Part shown: positions 49,691-62,011 of the stretch, piece after piece
Numbering within the stretch: the stretch's first letter is position 1
How the letters are laid out: each line of letters starts with the position of its first letter
Assembly (NCBI RefSeq): GCF_010183535.1
Contig: NC_071330.1
Span: 8,909,717 to 8,973,716 of the forward strand
Direction: 5' to 3'
DNA from: Caenorhabditis remanei
Lineage: Eukaryota > Nematoda > Chromadorea > Rhabditida > Rhabditidae
Length of the DNA: 64,000 nucleotides
Position numbers and translations under genes: made by a program
The notes under the pieces: model-generated
Told to the model about the DNA's origin: nothing
Seen by the model: only the letters and a program-made list of their open reading frames with translations
Databases searched by the model: none

Positions 49691-50616
49691 GGTCGAACTT
49701 TTTTTTAGAGGAAATTATGTTTCTTCTTATTGGAAACAACTCAAGTAAGGTTACTGTATCTACAAAATGTCCTTAAAAGAAGTGAGGTATTTTTATGAGA
49801 AGTAATGTTACCGAAATCGGAAAAAGCATAGCCTGAGTTATATTGTTTTAAGACGGGACTTTTGCATTAAAAAATTCGACGGATCAAATTGTGAACTCAT
49901 CGATCGAACCGTCGTGTTTTCATTCAAACAAGTTCATTTCTTGTTACCCAATACCCTAATTCGGAACAAATATATGTGTCACATCTATAACTGTTTTCAA
50001 TTGAAAAGAATGAAAGTTTTCAAAAGTACCATACTTGAACCAGATTCCCCACGGGAGGGCTCTAAACGGAAGCAAATCTGGCGATAAGTGGTCGGGATGA
50101 GGGAAAAGAAAGAAGGAGTTATTTGTATTTGGATGGGTCAGGATGTACGGGAATTTCGTCTGAATAAGGAAAAGAGACCTTTCACTTCTTCAAGTTGAAT
50201 TGAATTCAGACTCTTTTCACAGATCAATTCACGTTTCACATTGATTTTTACTGAAGAGGGAATGACTGAAAACTTGAGAAAATCATTGAGAATAGGTAAT
50301 CCGGGTGGAGAGAAAGAGAACCCACTTATGCACTTATAATAAGGATTTCTCTTTTGAAAACGACAATGAATAGTTCAGTAAAAGTATTATTTATGGAGAG
50401 TTTCTAAGTTAGAATCACTACTTACCGAGAAAAGGATGCTGCTTAACTAAAAAATTTTGAACTGCGAGAATTAGTGTTTGAGTTTGATGATAAAAAGCTT
50501 CCGAACTTGAGATGAATTTTTGAATAATTTGAACTTCAAAGTTCAACAAATAAATAAAATAAATAAAAATAAAACACGAATCAACGAATGTTTTTTTTCT
50601 TTAGTTCAGTTTCTAG

Positions 50617-50737
50617 ACATCATTTGATGTCAGCGATTCCAGAAATATCTCTTCTTCGATTAGACTATCAGGAAGCCGGAGAATTCATTTACGGGTCTTC
50701 ACTGAACAGAATATTCGAGAAATTATTTAGTACCTAA
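50617..50737 (+). CDS. Candidate terminal exon
   Basis: A TTTCTAG acceptor ends at 50616. The frame gives MSAIPEISLLRLDYQEAGEF and ends RIFEKLFST at TAA 50735-50737, and an AATAAA follows at 50791. It joins in phase 2 to a GTAAGG donor at 49742 reached by the alternative frame of the 49.5-kb exon. No family recognised. Confidence 0.2.
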
Positions 50738-53001
50738 GGCAGCTTCAGTACAAACGAGTCGGTATAGGGATAATCAGAACAATTAAAATTAATAAAAGGA
50801 ATCAAAAGAAGAATATTCTGATGTCCCTCCGTTGTTCCTTCAAGGAAAAAAGGAAAAGTGGGTGGGTGGATGCTAGTGACAGGTCCATTCGCTCCGCCTA
50901 CCGTATACCCGAAGAGAGACGCAGAGGGAAATGAGTAGAAGCAAAAAGAAGAAGAAGAAGAAGAGGTGGATGGATTGAAGTGAGGAATCAGAATATTTGA
51001 TATTCAAATCCCTCCGGTTTGAAGAAAGGTATTGAAAGTTGCTCGAGTATGCACAAATTGGTGGATCATGATGAAAAGGATATAAGAGAAAAGAAGAAGA
51101 CAATGACGAATTGTGTATTCTGTGATTCTGAATTTAACACAATTCACGCGATTTCTGCTGACTGCACTTTTCAAAAGTTTTCAGAGATGAAATGAAATTA
51201 AAAATGAATCTGAGGTGTTATGGAATACCTGGAAAAATGAGACCTTCAAGTCAATGTTTTTTTAATGCTGAGTTATCTATTACCTGAGAACTTGGGGAAG
51301 AGATTCGAGAATCTTCTGTTTCCTCCGAATATTCAGAACCCCATATTATCATACTTTAATGCGTAGAAAAGACAAAAACAAAAGTTATGCTTCTTCATTA
51401 TCATGCCCTTCTTTTTTCTTTTCCCTGTCACTGATAGGCATTTACCCTGACTGGAAACCATCAGAAAATGAGGAGGAGAACGCGTCTGGAAACCAGTTCG
51501 ACACGGTTGCGTAACTGATAAACTGATAAGGATATCAGGGTGTATTGTAGACGATAGACAAATAACAAGTACTGGTACCGCTTCTCTTTTGGTTTATAGT
51601 TTTGGTAAAAGAACAAACAGTATAGGAAGTGATGGTGGTGATGAGAAAAAGGGTTTCTTCTTAGGGTTCTGTGAGAGTTACAGAAGGTAATGTGGATTCT
51701 TTGAAGAGTGTTCTGCAGGAATAGATTACACAGTTAGGACTCTTCAACACTGTTTTCGTTTTTATGCATCTGAACTTCAAATTCAAAATTCTGAATTTCT
51801 TTTTCTATTCTAATTTTTGAATGAGATGAAGCCTCAATCAGTTCGAAGGGATTTTGAAAATCTCACGTTGAAACTTCCTCTCTCAAACCAAAAGATTTCA
51901 AATCAACGACAAGAAAAAGTAAAACTATTTTCTAAAAACTCAAAATAAGCTTGAGTAAAGTTGAGATGCAAATGGCAGCCGTGTGTCAATAACCTCATCT
52001 CTTTTAACCACTAATGTCTAAACATCCTGTCATATTCATCAATTTCTCAACCTTCTCCCCCTCTTCTCAGCTAACCGCATTTTCCTATTTACCACCTTCA
52101 AAGCCCTCTTATCTTCAGGTAACATTAATCGGAAGTGCACCATTTCCGGATCTTCTTAACACATGATGCAGATGCTCACCTAATGCAAATGTAGATTTTA
52201 TACATGCTGGATGGAGGGAGAGGAAAGCGTGGAAAGGTAGAGGTCATAGCTTTTTAGAGGGCACTGTATCATGAGATTTCCCAATTACCAGTTATTCCCT
52301 CCAACTGACTACGGTACCTTCTCTCGTTCATTCTCTCTCCGTGATGCAGCTTGACTTTTCAAAATTGGAGTAAGATTGACAAAAAACGGAAAACAGGTCA
52401 CCCCCATTGCTGACTGACTGACTCCGTTCACCACATGATGCTTGACGGTGTAATTGAGCGGATACAAGAAGACAAGGAGCCCTTTTACAAGAAAGAAGCC
52501 AAGAAAGAGGAAAGAGTGAAAAGTAAATTAAGATGTGCGGTGGTGTTTGGCAGTGAGTGAGTGAATTGAATGAGTGCAGGAAGAAGAAGGCTCAATCGGA
52601 AGTTGTTTATAATTGATTGGTCCCAGAGATAACTCTACTTGTTTCCGAGATTCTAAAAGCTCCGAGATTGGTTTACCAAGCTACTTGTATAATTAGATTC
52701 ACCATGTTTTCTTAGTCTTACGGGGGAACATTAAGATATAGTCTTGGAGTTAAAAAATAGTTGGGGGTTATGAAATAAGAAGAAAATGAAAATGGCTGAA
52801 AAGGAGAAAATTCGAGAATTGTAGAATTGAGTTTAGTTTGAGTATCTGGAACTATGAATAAATACTTTTTTTGAAATACCACATGTCAAAAATCAAAATT
52901 TAAAAAAGAGTTTATTTTAATTTATTTTATCGTACTGTTTTTACGGATAGCTGTGATCCGCGCCCACACCAACTGAGCGAAGAACGGATCGACTAAGTAA
53001 C

Positions 53002-53022
53002 TAAGTAAGTAAGTAAGTAAGT
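53002..53022. repeat. TAAG tetranucleotide microsatellite
   Basis: About five TAAG units in tandem. Confidence 0.85.
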
Positions 53023-56000
53023 ACTGTTTTTACAGTTACAGGCTATGGAAAAAGTGTTGATCAGAGAACGAAATCGGATATCTCTTCGAAGATACCAGGT
53101 ACAAAAAAATAATAAAGGATTTATTAATTGGACGAAAAACGAATTCGAAATTAATGACAACTCTTAGAAGAAAAGGCGTCGAAAGACACGCCAGACAGAA
53201 ATAATGTGATATCACTCACGACTGGAAACAAGTTCTTCAATACTCCGGTGCTCTCAACCATTTCATGAAAATTGAAACCATTCGTGACCAACCCTTTTTT
53301 TTACTAAAAAGTCGATTACAAAACGGGCGGAATGTCACCTTTTGGAAAAGCAACGGGTGGTACTTTTTAGAGGAAAAGAGAGAAAATTGAAAAAGCGCTC
53401 GACCTATTCAACTCTCTTTTTTGAATGCGAAGAGAAGAACTGATTGATTTTCGAAAAGAGGTGGGGGAGAATATGGAATATGGATATGAAAAGGTATTGC
53501 AGACTGGAAGTATGGAGTCTTGATGTCGGATGTTAAATGTCTGAAAGTGTGTGATGAGAATCACTTAAACGAAAAGAAGAAGACCTAATTCACGACTGAA
53601 AGGCTTCTAAACGTAGAGTTTCCAACAGAAAAAAGTATGAGAAGGTAAATGGTTTCACTCAAAATGTCAAGATGGTCACAGTACTATGTGATGATATAAA
53701 GACAACATTTCGTACCTTAAGTTTAGTAGTACTATCACTATCGCTTAGTAAACGGGATGACACATGTGGTATATAAACATAAATATATATGTCCCTCTCT
53801 ATGTGTGGTAGTGCTAAAGGAGAAGAAAAAGAGGAACCCTTTTTGATAACCTTTCTCAACAAATACACATACACTTTTTCTTTTTTCTTTTCTAAACCAA
53901 TTCAGGTCAATAGTTTCTCAATTGCCACGTCATAAAACCTAGTTGATTCTCGACTCGAGAAACGAAGAGAGAAGAGAAAGTGTTTGATCCACAAATTGTC
54001 GCTTTTCGAAAAAAGAAGAGAAGGGGATTCAGAATACTGATTCATCTGGTGCCAATCCGTTGTTTTTTGTGCCGTGCGCCTTCTCGTTCTTGTCCGAAAA
54101 CGGACAAGGTTTACACTAATTGCTCTTTCTTTTACCGTCTCATTATAGGGTAGTGGGTCGAAAAGAAAACGGAAAATGGGAGAAAACGAGGGGGAAAATA
54201 AGAAAGTGACAAAGAGAGAAAGGTGACGAAAATAAGATGTTTCGAGTGGATATTCTACGATCACTGAGCCTTCGAAAGAAATCGTTTTGTTGGGTTGAAC
54301 AATTGGGGGAAGTGGGAGGAATTTCGATTTTCCCTGAAATATGTTATAGATCGAATTCTTGAGAAATCGTCACAAATTGTAATAAATACAGTCTGCTATA
54401 TGAACAGTCAAAGACTTACGATTTCAAAAATAAATAAATAATTTTGAAGGTAGTTCAGTTTCAACTTTTACGTAGTCAACTCACTTTCGGGTTTTGCATA
54501 AATTACTGTTACTTCCATTTTATATTTTCTATTTTCCCTCCAATCGGAAATTCACTATTTCTTTGTTGAGTGGAACGTACACAGTGTACCTAAATATCAA
54601 TCTCATTCCTCCTTTCCTTGCGCAAAACTCTGACTCATGATATACATTTCACGAGACAGATACTGAGCACTTTTTGGAAAAGTATGCATGTATTTTGACG
54701 TTTTTAAACTTATTTTGTCAGAACTGAGTAATCGGAAATTACGAATTAAAAGAATCTGATGGAAATATTATTTCCCAGACTAAAAACTATACTTTCTCCG
54801 TGAATCCCAACTTTATTCTCATTCTTTTTATTCGAAAGAAACGATTTGTGAGTCGAGGCACCCAAATCAAATATTTTAATTTCGTACGACCCCACAAATA
54901 TAAGAAAAAAAAGAGAAAAACGGGTGGTACCAAATGTTTTGGTAAAAAAGGGAGAAGTTTGTTTTAGAAGAGAAAGCTCAAACCAATTTTTGTGATTGTT
55001 GGAGGAAGAGAAAGATGAGAAAAAAGAGCACGGACGTTTGACGAATTGTGATTTTAATTGAATCGGTAGAGGGTAGACGAAGAAAAAAGTTAGGAAAGAA
55101 GAAGAGAATGTGGGTGTATGGAGACTGAAAATATAGAAAAGAGTTGGGAAGGGAAACGGGGCAAAGAAATATCACAGTTCGATACAATTGAAACCTAAAT
55201 ATCTAGATTTCAATATCATTCGGCAAGCTTCATGAGAGTTCAACGGACTCATATGATAATATTAAAGGGAGCCAAGTTTTGGAAACTCAAAGCAGTTGAG
55301 CAGGAGGATATCATATTGAGGAATTTCAAAGGCTGAATTCAAAACGAATAGATGATTTAGACGTCTCAAGATTTGTTGAAACTGTGTTGCGATCTGAGGC
55401 GATAATCGAAGAAATTAATGTATCCAACAGTTTTCGCAACTTTTTACTTTTCTTTCCAATAACTAATTTCCTCAAAACCAAACGAGGGGTCAAACTTATA
55501 TCCAAAAAAAGTGGAAATGGGAGTACGGGATAGGAAGAAGTCGAAAAAAGGTTCTAGGTGTAGGTTCGGAGAGGGATAGGCGGATTAAACACAACGATCA
55601 TGGAAAAAGGAAAAGAAGAAGAAGAAGAGGTCATTGTAGAGGCAAAAAGGGAACAAAATTATGGACGGATTAGGGTGACGACGGAAGAAATAAGAGGAAG
55701 GAGGTGGTAGGTACTAGGGTTAAACTCTACCTAAATATGGTTTAAGTTTAGAATTTTAAGAGAAACTCGTGAAAAAACTACTTCTCAAGTCTTCCGAAAA
55801 GTAAATTTACAACTATAAACAAAATAAAATACTAACAGTATCCTGTTTCTCGGTTCCTTCTTCGAAAAAAGTCTAGAACCCAAAAACGAACATAAATGAA
55901 GTGCATTCCTTCTGCTGCTCCTCCTCTTTATCGGGTAAACAAACCCACTTGAGACGACGAACCTTCCTTCGTTTTTCCGAAAAAAAAGAGGTGATAACAA

Positions 56001-57394
56001 GTGCATTTTCTCTCCAAATACAGACACACACACACACTTGATTCATCTCCGTTCATCTCTATCTTTTTTGGAATAAGAAGGAGGAGGAGAAATAGAGTGC
56101 AAATGTGCTCATTGAGCTCATACACCTGTGAGAAGGAAACCTTATTAGCGGAGAAGATGAAGCCTTTTTAGGTATTTAGAAATAACCGAGACACTTAGAA
56201 GAAGCCATTGAAGGATACTACTGTACTTCAAACTTTTTGTGGAGAAACTACTGGCGAAACATATGCTTTCAGATGGGTGAAACGATGCGAAAGTGAAAAT
56301 TGAGAAGGGGTGGTGCGTGGAGAAACAGTGTTCCATGGCGTACCAAGTTATCCGAAAAGCTGGAAAGGGTCACTAATAAAATTGATAGAAAAAGTCAGAG
56401 GAGTTGTTAAATTCAAGTTCATATAATAGTACCCTCCTAAAAGAAGATTTTCGACCCAACGAGAATTCTCCCAGTTCCCTAGGCCGCTTCATGTAAAAAC
56501 AATAATACAAAAATACTTCTCTCGCCCTTAAATTACTTTTTTGGTTCAATTAAACATGTCTTTGACTTCCCTATCCGTTAACAGTAAGGGAATAAACAAT
56601 TAGAAAAACAAGAAGCGGCGATTACTTTGATATGTAACTGTCTTGAACATAGAAACAAATAAAAAGAATAGGAAAACTTGAAACTCATGAAAATAAATCA
56701 TGTCTTTTCGGAAAAGGACAAACTTTTGTTGAACAAAAATGAGACTCATCCATTTGGTCTTCTCACTAGTTTCACTTCGGGAAGAGCTCATTGTTGCTCC
56801 GAGAAAGACGATCACCTGGGTTACCTACGGAAAGGGTTTCATGAATAGAGAAAGACCGACAACGTATTCTTCTTTTTCTTCTTTTTATTCATCTTCTTCG
56901 GCTCGTTTTAAGTGAAATGGGAATAGAGAAAAAAGTTTAAAAGAAAAGACAATGACTAAAGAGTTGAAGCTATTTTAACGGAGAGCAAGAACAGAAGCTT
57001 TCGAGTTCTTCTTTCCATGAAAAGGGGTGGGGCTTCTTGGGTTACTCAGGCTCAGCGACTGGTAGATGAAGAAGAGAATGGGCGGGGCGGTAGATGATGC
57101 ATCAGTTGACTTCAGTTTTTCTTCTGGAAAATAACTGAATAATTATCAGTTTCCTGTTTTGTGTTGATAGAGTAAAGTGAGAAAATCGAATTATATCCCT
57201 CGTGAAGCTCTCTGATGAAATCGGTTCTTCATACAGCGAGACCGAAACTATAAAAAACAATAGGATTGCATTAAAATGGAACTTTGAAATATCAGTATTC
57301 ACTAAAGTTTTAGAAATCAAAAATTAGCTGAAACAAGGGTGTTTTCCAGTCAGGTTTTCATGGAATGCTTGGAGTTTTCATTTATCCAAATCTA

Positions 57395-58678
57395 CAGGGT
57401 GCGGCATAAATACTGATACAAATGTTTGGGTCTGCTCTGGTTCAGGCACATAACTCCAGGCGCATCCAAATATATGTTTTGTTATCAGTTTTTATCTGTT
57501 TGTTTTTTGAGTTCTCAAAGAAGCATATTGTAATTTTCATTTTTACGGTGGTGACAACACTTTTTCTTCAGCCAGCTCTAGCATTGACTGTATCAGTGTG
57601 TGTGGAAAGCTTTTTTTTGAGTTTCAAGAAGGTGAGAGTGCCGCAAATGCAGGTCTTCAGAAAAATAAAATGTAGGGAGTGTATTTCCATATTCACAACC
57701 TTCTTGGAAAGTATATTTACAGTATTTGTTTCATCTCCCCCTGGACATATTCCGGCAAATAGCGGATCAGGTCTAATTTGGACCGGAGCGTGAAAAAAGT
57801 GGTCTACGGCTTTGAAATTTCAACAAAAATAGTTAAATAAAATATGGAATCAAAGCTGAATACTTTTTCATTTTATTCTCAAAAAATCACCGTCCTATTG
57901 TAAAAACTCAGAATTTTGTGAACGTTGATAGCTCATGAGGTCCTCCTTGGCACGCACGAAATCACCTATTTGATCCCAATGTTTACTCATGGTTATTACT
58001 CACCATAAAAACCGACCAGAACATTAAAAACAAAACGAATGTAGCAAAACACTTGTGTACTTTTTGTTAGAACAGAAAATTTCTCGATGAGACTTCAGAT
58101 CCACCTCCAATCCCGGTTTTAGTCGGAAGCGTCCCGATTAGCTACAGTTTTTACATTTTGGTCCACCAAAATTAATCCGAAAGCCTGTTTGAAGGTTAGA
58201 ATTCATTTCTAGGCCTGTTTTCATCTTGAAAATCATTTCCGGACATTCCAGAAAGTCGAAGCGCCGGTCCACCGTTCCAAGGCTACTTAACAGTCATTCA
58301 GAGACAATTTTCCGGAGCTCACCTGGGTGTCGAAATGGGTGCCTGTCTCGCCAAAATGCGATTTTATCAAATTTTCAAAGTAGGAATATCAGACCCAGAG
58401 AGTTTCTTAACAAAAAAAGTTTAGTTCGAATTATCTGAACTGTTTTCTGTATAAGTACTGAGACGCTGAAGTCGCCAAATACCTCCGTGCCTAGGTCGTA
58501 GCTACTCGGAGAGATTGAGAGCTGTAATTCAGGAGGAAGGAGCGCGGATCAAAAACCATCATTGAATATCTTTTCTGTAGTGAATGAATAAATTTTTGTT
58601 AAAAGGAAAAGATGTTTGGATGTTTTTGAAAAAAGTTATAACATTTTTCGCGTGTATCACTATTTATGCCGCACCCTG
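57395..58678 (+). mobile_element. Decayed Tc1/mariner-type transposon, about 1.28 kb
   Basis: Terminal inverted repeats of 26 bp (CAGGGTGCGGCATAAATACT and beyond) match with one mismatch at 57395 and 58678, and the element is flanked by TA on both sides (57393-57394 and 58679-58680). The length matches an autonomous mariner-sized element. The frame is broken by many stops. Near the right end, + strand codons at about 58500-58567 read SERLRAVIQEEGARIK, like the C-terminal RLRAVIxAKGG end of Tc1-type transposases, which sets the likely orientation. No intact transposase remains. Confidence 0.75.
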
Positions 58679-58939
58679 TAAGTGCAACATCGGAGGAATC
58701 AATGGAAGTGTACTATTCCAAATGTGAGCATGGAAGACTATTCGTTTCGTGATTACCTACCATTTTCAGAGTCAGACTGATTGCACCTGGACTACGGTAC
58801 ATCACCATGTGCTTCTTTTTCTCCTTCTTCTTCTTCTCATTTTCTTAGTAAATCCATATGGTTTGATGAAAGGATAATCCTCAACCTCATCCTCTTCCTC
58901 ACTCATTAGAAAAGGAAGGAAGAGGCTTCTCCTACTTCT

Positions 58940-59724
58940 TCATTTGAGAGTAAAGTAAACTGAGATAGAAAAAGAAGAAGAAGAAGATGAAGAAGCCCTA
59001 AAATGTGGTAGTGAGTCTTTTGGATTTGTGGTGGCGGTGATGGTTGGTGAAACCCAATATTCATAGTCACATTGGCTCTGACGATGAGAGGAGTATATCC
59101 ATGACTTCTGAACAATTGAAAGAGATGAGACGGGATTTTTTTCAGATATCATCTGTACTTCAATTGAGAAATAAATCAGTGGTGCTAAGGAAGTTCATAA
59201 TCCGAACCTTGTTAATCGTCCCTGTGGTCCACCCGTTTCCAGATATTTTCAAAGTTAAATAAATTCGATCTTATTTTCTAAAAATAAAAGAGGAAGATAA
59301 CTGTTGATTAAATCTTGTAGCATCAAGACAGGAAATTTTATTCATTTCATTTTTCATAAATTTCACCTGAATCACCTTGAAAACTAAAACTGATTGAGAA
59401 TCCATACTACCTAATATTTTAAAATTTGTTGAATTCATTAGCAGGTCGGGATACACTTGTTAATATCTGACGTCATCAGTTCTCTCGCTGGAACATCATA
59501 ATTCTCAGAAGAAATCCATCATTACAATCCTATAGTCATTCTACAGTATCCCTTTTATCGAGACGAGAGTTCAAAATGTTTAAAAAAACGAAAAAAAAAA
59601 CGATGAAATTCATGGTATTTTTTAATCGTTTCTTCTCTTTTTTGCCGCAATACAACTTTTTCAAGTTCAATCGAAAGCCATCCCGACTGGTACAAAATGC
59701 ATTCATCATTAACCTCAGAGCCGA
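58940..59724 (-). CDS. Candidate three-exon 3' end of an unrecognised gene
   Basis: Exons 59602-59724 (acceptor CACTCTCTAG), 59367-59410 (acceptor AATATTAG, donor GTGAAA) and 58940-59107 (acceptor ATTGTTCAG) join in phase. They give a chain containing NDECILYQSGWLSIELEKVV, MDSQSVLVFKVIQ, then KSWIYSSHRQSQCDYEYWVS and a Ser-rich end. Weak points are the GTTTTT donor of the first exon and the lack of an upstream exon in matching phase. Alternatively the ATG at 59405 is itself the start, giving a 68-residue protein. Family not recognised. Confidence 0.28.
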
Positions 59725-60164
59725 CTAGAGAGTGAGTTGAATTGAGAGATTTAGAGAGAATGTGAGATCGAAGTATGTTTGTCACGCAATTCAACTATCA
59801 GTCTCAATGTGCGGTAAGATACGAACAGACTCCCAAGAAGAAGAAGAAGAAGAAGAAGGAAGAGGAGGCAGAAAGAGTTTTGGAATTGCTTGGGACTATC
59901 AAAAATATTTGCATTCGTTCGTAATAAAAGATACGATTGATTGCTTTCAGATCTGAAATAATGAAGACATCCAGTGTAGTTCACTCTCGCCAATTTCCCG
60001 CATGTTCTGTTATTTGTTTATTTACTTCTAGTTCTATTAAAAAAAGGGAATGGTATTCTTTGATTTTCTGTTTGTAAGTTATAACTAGATAAGGGAAAAA
60101 GGAGGCACTTGTTTAAAAAAAAACATTTATTTTTCTTTGTTTTTAAAAAGTTATTATATCAGTA

Positions 60165-60442
60165 AAATTATTCCATCTATTGTCACATATATCCCCTCTC
60201 CCGACTGTCGAATTGAATCAGTTTCCATTCTTCTCGAAAATCACGCCAAACGCATGAAGGAGCACTTTGTTGTTCTCCTTTCTGTGCGCGAGCATGATCG
60301 TGACAAGAGCACATTAGAAGAGAGGAATGTCAACAAGTGTGACACTCTCTTTAGGACTAGGAGAGTAACCGGAGAGGAACTCAGAGCGATTGATTCAGCT
60401 GTTTCACACCTACAACACGCAACGGTTTTGGTTACAACCTGA
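60165..60442 (+). CDS. Candidate terminal exon of unknown gene
   Basis: A TTATATCAG acceptor precedes an open frame that runs to TGA at 60440-60442, with segments such as HAKRMKEHFVVLLSVREHDR and TRRVTGEELRAIDSAVSHLQ and worm-like codons. There is no AATAAA close by and no upstream exon. It is convergent with mrpl-32. The opposite strand is also open for 89 codons. Confidence 0.25.
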
Positions 60443-60593
60443 ACAATGTGTCTGTTTTTAGGAGTCTTGTAATTATCAACCGGGATGTCAATATTCAATG
60501 GGACTAACAATGAAACTCAAAATTCATTATCGTTTTAACAAACAACACAACTGAGAAAATAACTACTAAAATCTAAAGAAACGAAGAAAACAG

Positions 60594-60599
60594 TTTATT
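60594..60599 (-). terminator. mrpl-32: Poly(A) signal overlapping the mrpl-32 stop codon
   Basis: On the minus strand the end of the coding region reads GAATAAACTG, so AATAAA contains the TAA stop (60595-60597). No other AATAAA lies close below it. Confidence 0.5.
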
Positions 60600-61919
60600 C
60601 TTTCAATGTTAGCTTTTTGAACCACGTCGGTCTATCCTTCTCCAATTCAATAACTCGTTTTCCTTTCACAACTGCAGCCGGTGCCTCTGATTCTCCTTTA
60701 AACTTGACGTAAACCTGAAAATTTGGAACACTTTATAAACTGAATGTTATATAATAATATAATGGGCCTATTCTTGGGCAGCGAAAAACGTTTTTCGCTG
60801 GTTTTTTTCCGATTCACGGAACCAGAAAATCAGCGAAAAACTCTTCGCGCGCAGGCATTTTTTGCTGGAGTTTTCTCTTCCATATTTGGTATGTTAGGCC
60901 ATTCACTTCGGGACCATTTTGTTTAAATCAGTGATCCTTTAATTGTCGATTTACGCTTCACTGAAAGTTAAAGGATCACTGATTTAAACAAAATGGTCCC
61001 GAAGTGAATGGCCTAACATACCAAATATGGAAGAGAAAACTCCAGCAAAAAATGCCTGCGCGCGAAGAGTTTTTCGCTGATTTTCTGGTTCCGTGAATCG
61101 GAAAAAAACCAGCGAAAAACGTTTTTCGCTGCCCAAGAATAGGCCCATAACTATTCTGTAAATACTCAGTGAAAAGTACATAGACCATTTCAAACAAGTG
61201 ACTTCTCAGTTATTTATCTCACAACTTTTTGCTCAATACATACTTCTATAAATTTCAAAACTAAAACTTACTTTCATTATTAGAAAAACTAATTTTTGAG
61301 TGAAAAATCACAATATGGATTTATGGAAAATTTGAAATCACGATATGACTAATATGAACAACAATGTAAGTTTTGGAGGAGTTTTTTAACTTGATATCTG
61401 GACAGTACTATTTTCATTTTGGAAAATCTCACTTCTCTGTCCTGCTTCTCCCCAACATAGGGATTATACTCCATCATTTTTTTCTTGATTTCTGATGTCA
61501 ATTTATGAACTTTGGAATAGCAAGCATCACAAATAGTGTCTGATGGATGAATATTCGAACACGCTGGGCACGTAACCAGATTATCAATTGGTTGGAGGAG
61601 ACGGGTGAATGAGAACTTGCGTGTAACTTTTTTGGCTGAAATATCAATTTTCGAAATTTCGTGTTATACATCGATACAGAAACTTACGTTTGCTTGTACG
61701 GTATTTTGGCACTCCGAAAACGATGCTGAAATCTTTGATCATTTCTCCAACACTTCCATACGTCAATGCAGATGATTTAAGTGTTGCTGGTGGCATTCCA
61801 GAGATATCGAAAGCGAGTCCCAACGATGGTGGTGGTGCCGACTTATTAGACAAAACTCGTAGCAATGGATCAATCGACTGTCGGAGATTCAAAAAAAACC
61901 TTGCGCGCGCTTCATTCAT
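60595..61919 (-). CDS. mrpl-32: Mitochondrial ribosomal protein bL32m
   Basis: Exons 61688-61919, 61433-61635 and 60595-60714 sum to 555 nt (184 residues). The bL32 zinc ribbon is in exon 2: CPAC, a ten-residue loop, then CDAC, followed by a basic helix (KLTSEIKKKMME). Exon 3 ends in GKRVIELEKDRPTWFKKL, matching the GKRIIERDRKRPSWF end of human MRPL32. The N-terminus is Arg-rich and amphipathic (NEARARFFLNLRQSIDPLLR), as expected for a mitochondrial targeting sequence, and MRPL32 is matured by the m-AAA protease in other eukaryotes. A TATTTTTCAG acceptor ends one base above the ATG, pointing to trans-splicing. Intron 2 (718 nt) contains a 387-bp palindrome. Confidence 0.93.
60762..61148. repeat. 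387-bp near-perfect palindrome (foldback element) in mrpl-32 intron 2
   Basis: Two 181-bp arms (60762-60942 and 60968-61148) appear identical in inverted orientation around a 25-base spacer. Over most of their length both arms translate to the same peptide on opposite strands (for example QRKTLRAQAFFAGVFSSIFG). The arms contain smaller inner inverted repeats such as AGCGAAAAACGTTTTTCGCT. It is noncoding. In the pre-mRNA it would form a 181-bp hairpin. Confidence 0.9.
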
Positions 61920-62011
61920 TCTGAAAAATAGAACATAAATGGTTGGGTGAAAAATATTCTATATGCTCATGAGCAGCATGCTCAGTTCGTTTTCCGACTG
62001 TCGCTGAAAAA

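Larger units (their letters stand above)
42600..57394. other. 15-kb gene-poor stretch
   Basis: No gene with recognisable homology. It holds a 221-bp MITE (44164-44384), a CT dinucleotide tract (49495-49514), a TAAG tetranucleotide tract (53002-53022), purine tracts, and a few coding-like + strand exons (47400-47430, 49524-49690, 50617-50737) listed separately. It may be long introns of an unrecognised gene or the upstream region of the BED-hAT gene. Confidence 0.4.
58679..60594. other. Region downstream of mrpl-32
   Basis: Between the transposon and the 3' end of mrpl-32. It holds two candidate coding stretches, listed separately (58940-59724 on -, 60165-60442 on +), and an AAG tract near 59.84 kb. 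Confidence 0.4.

Noticed and set aside
60744..61193. Two open frames giving the same peptide on opposite strands
   Set aside because: They are simply the two arms of the palindrome, not genes.
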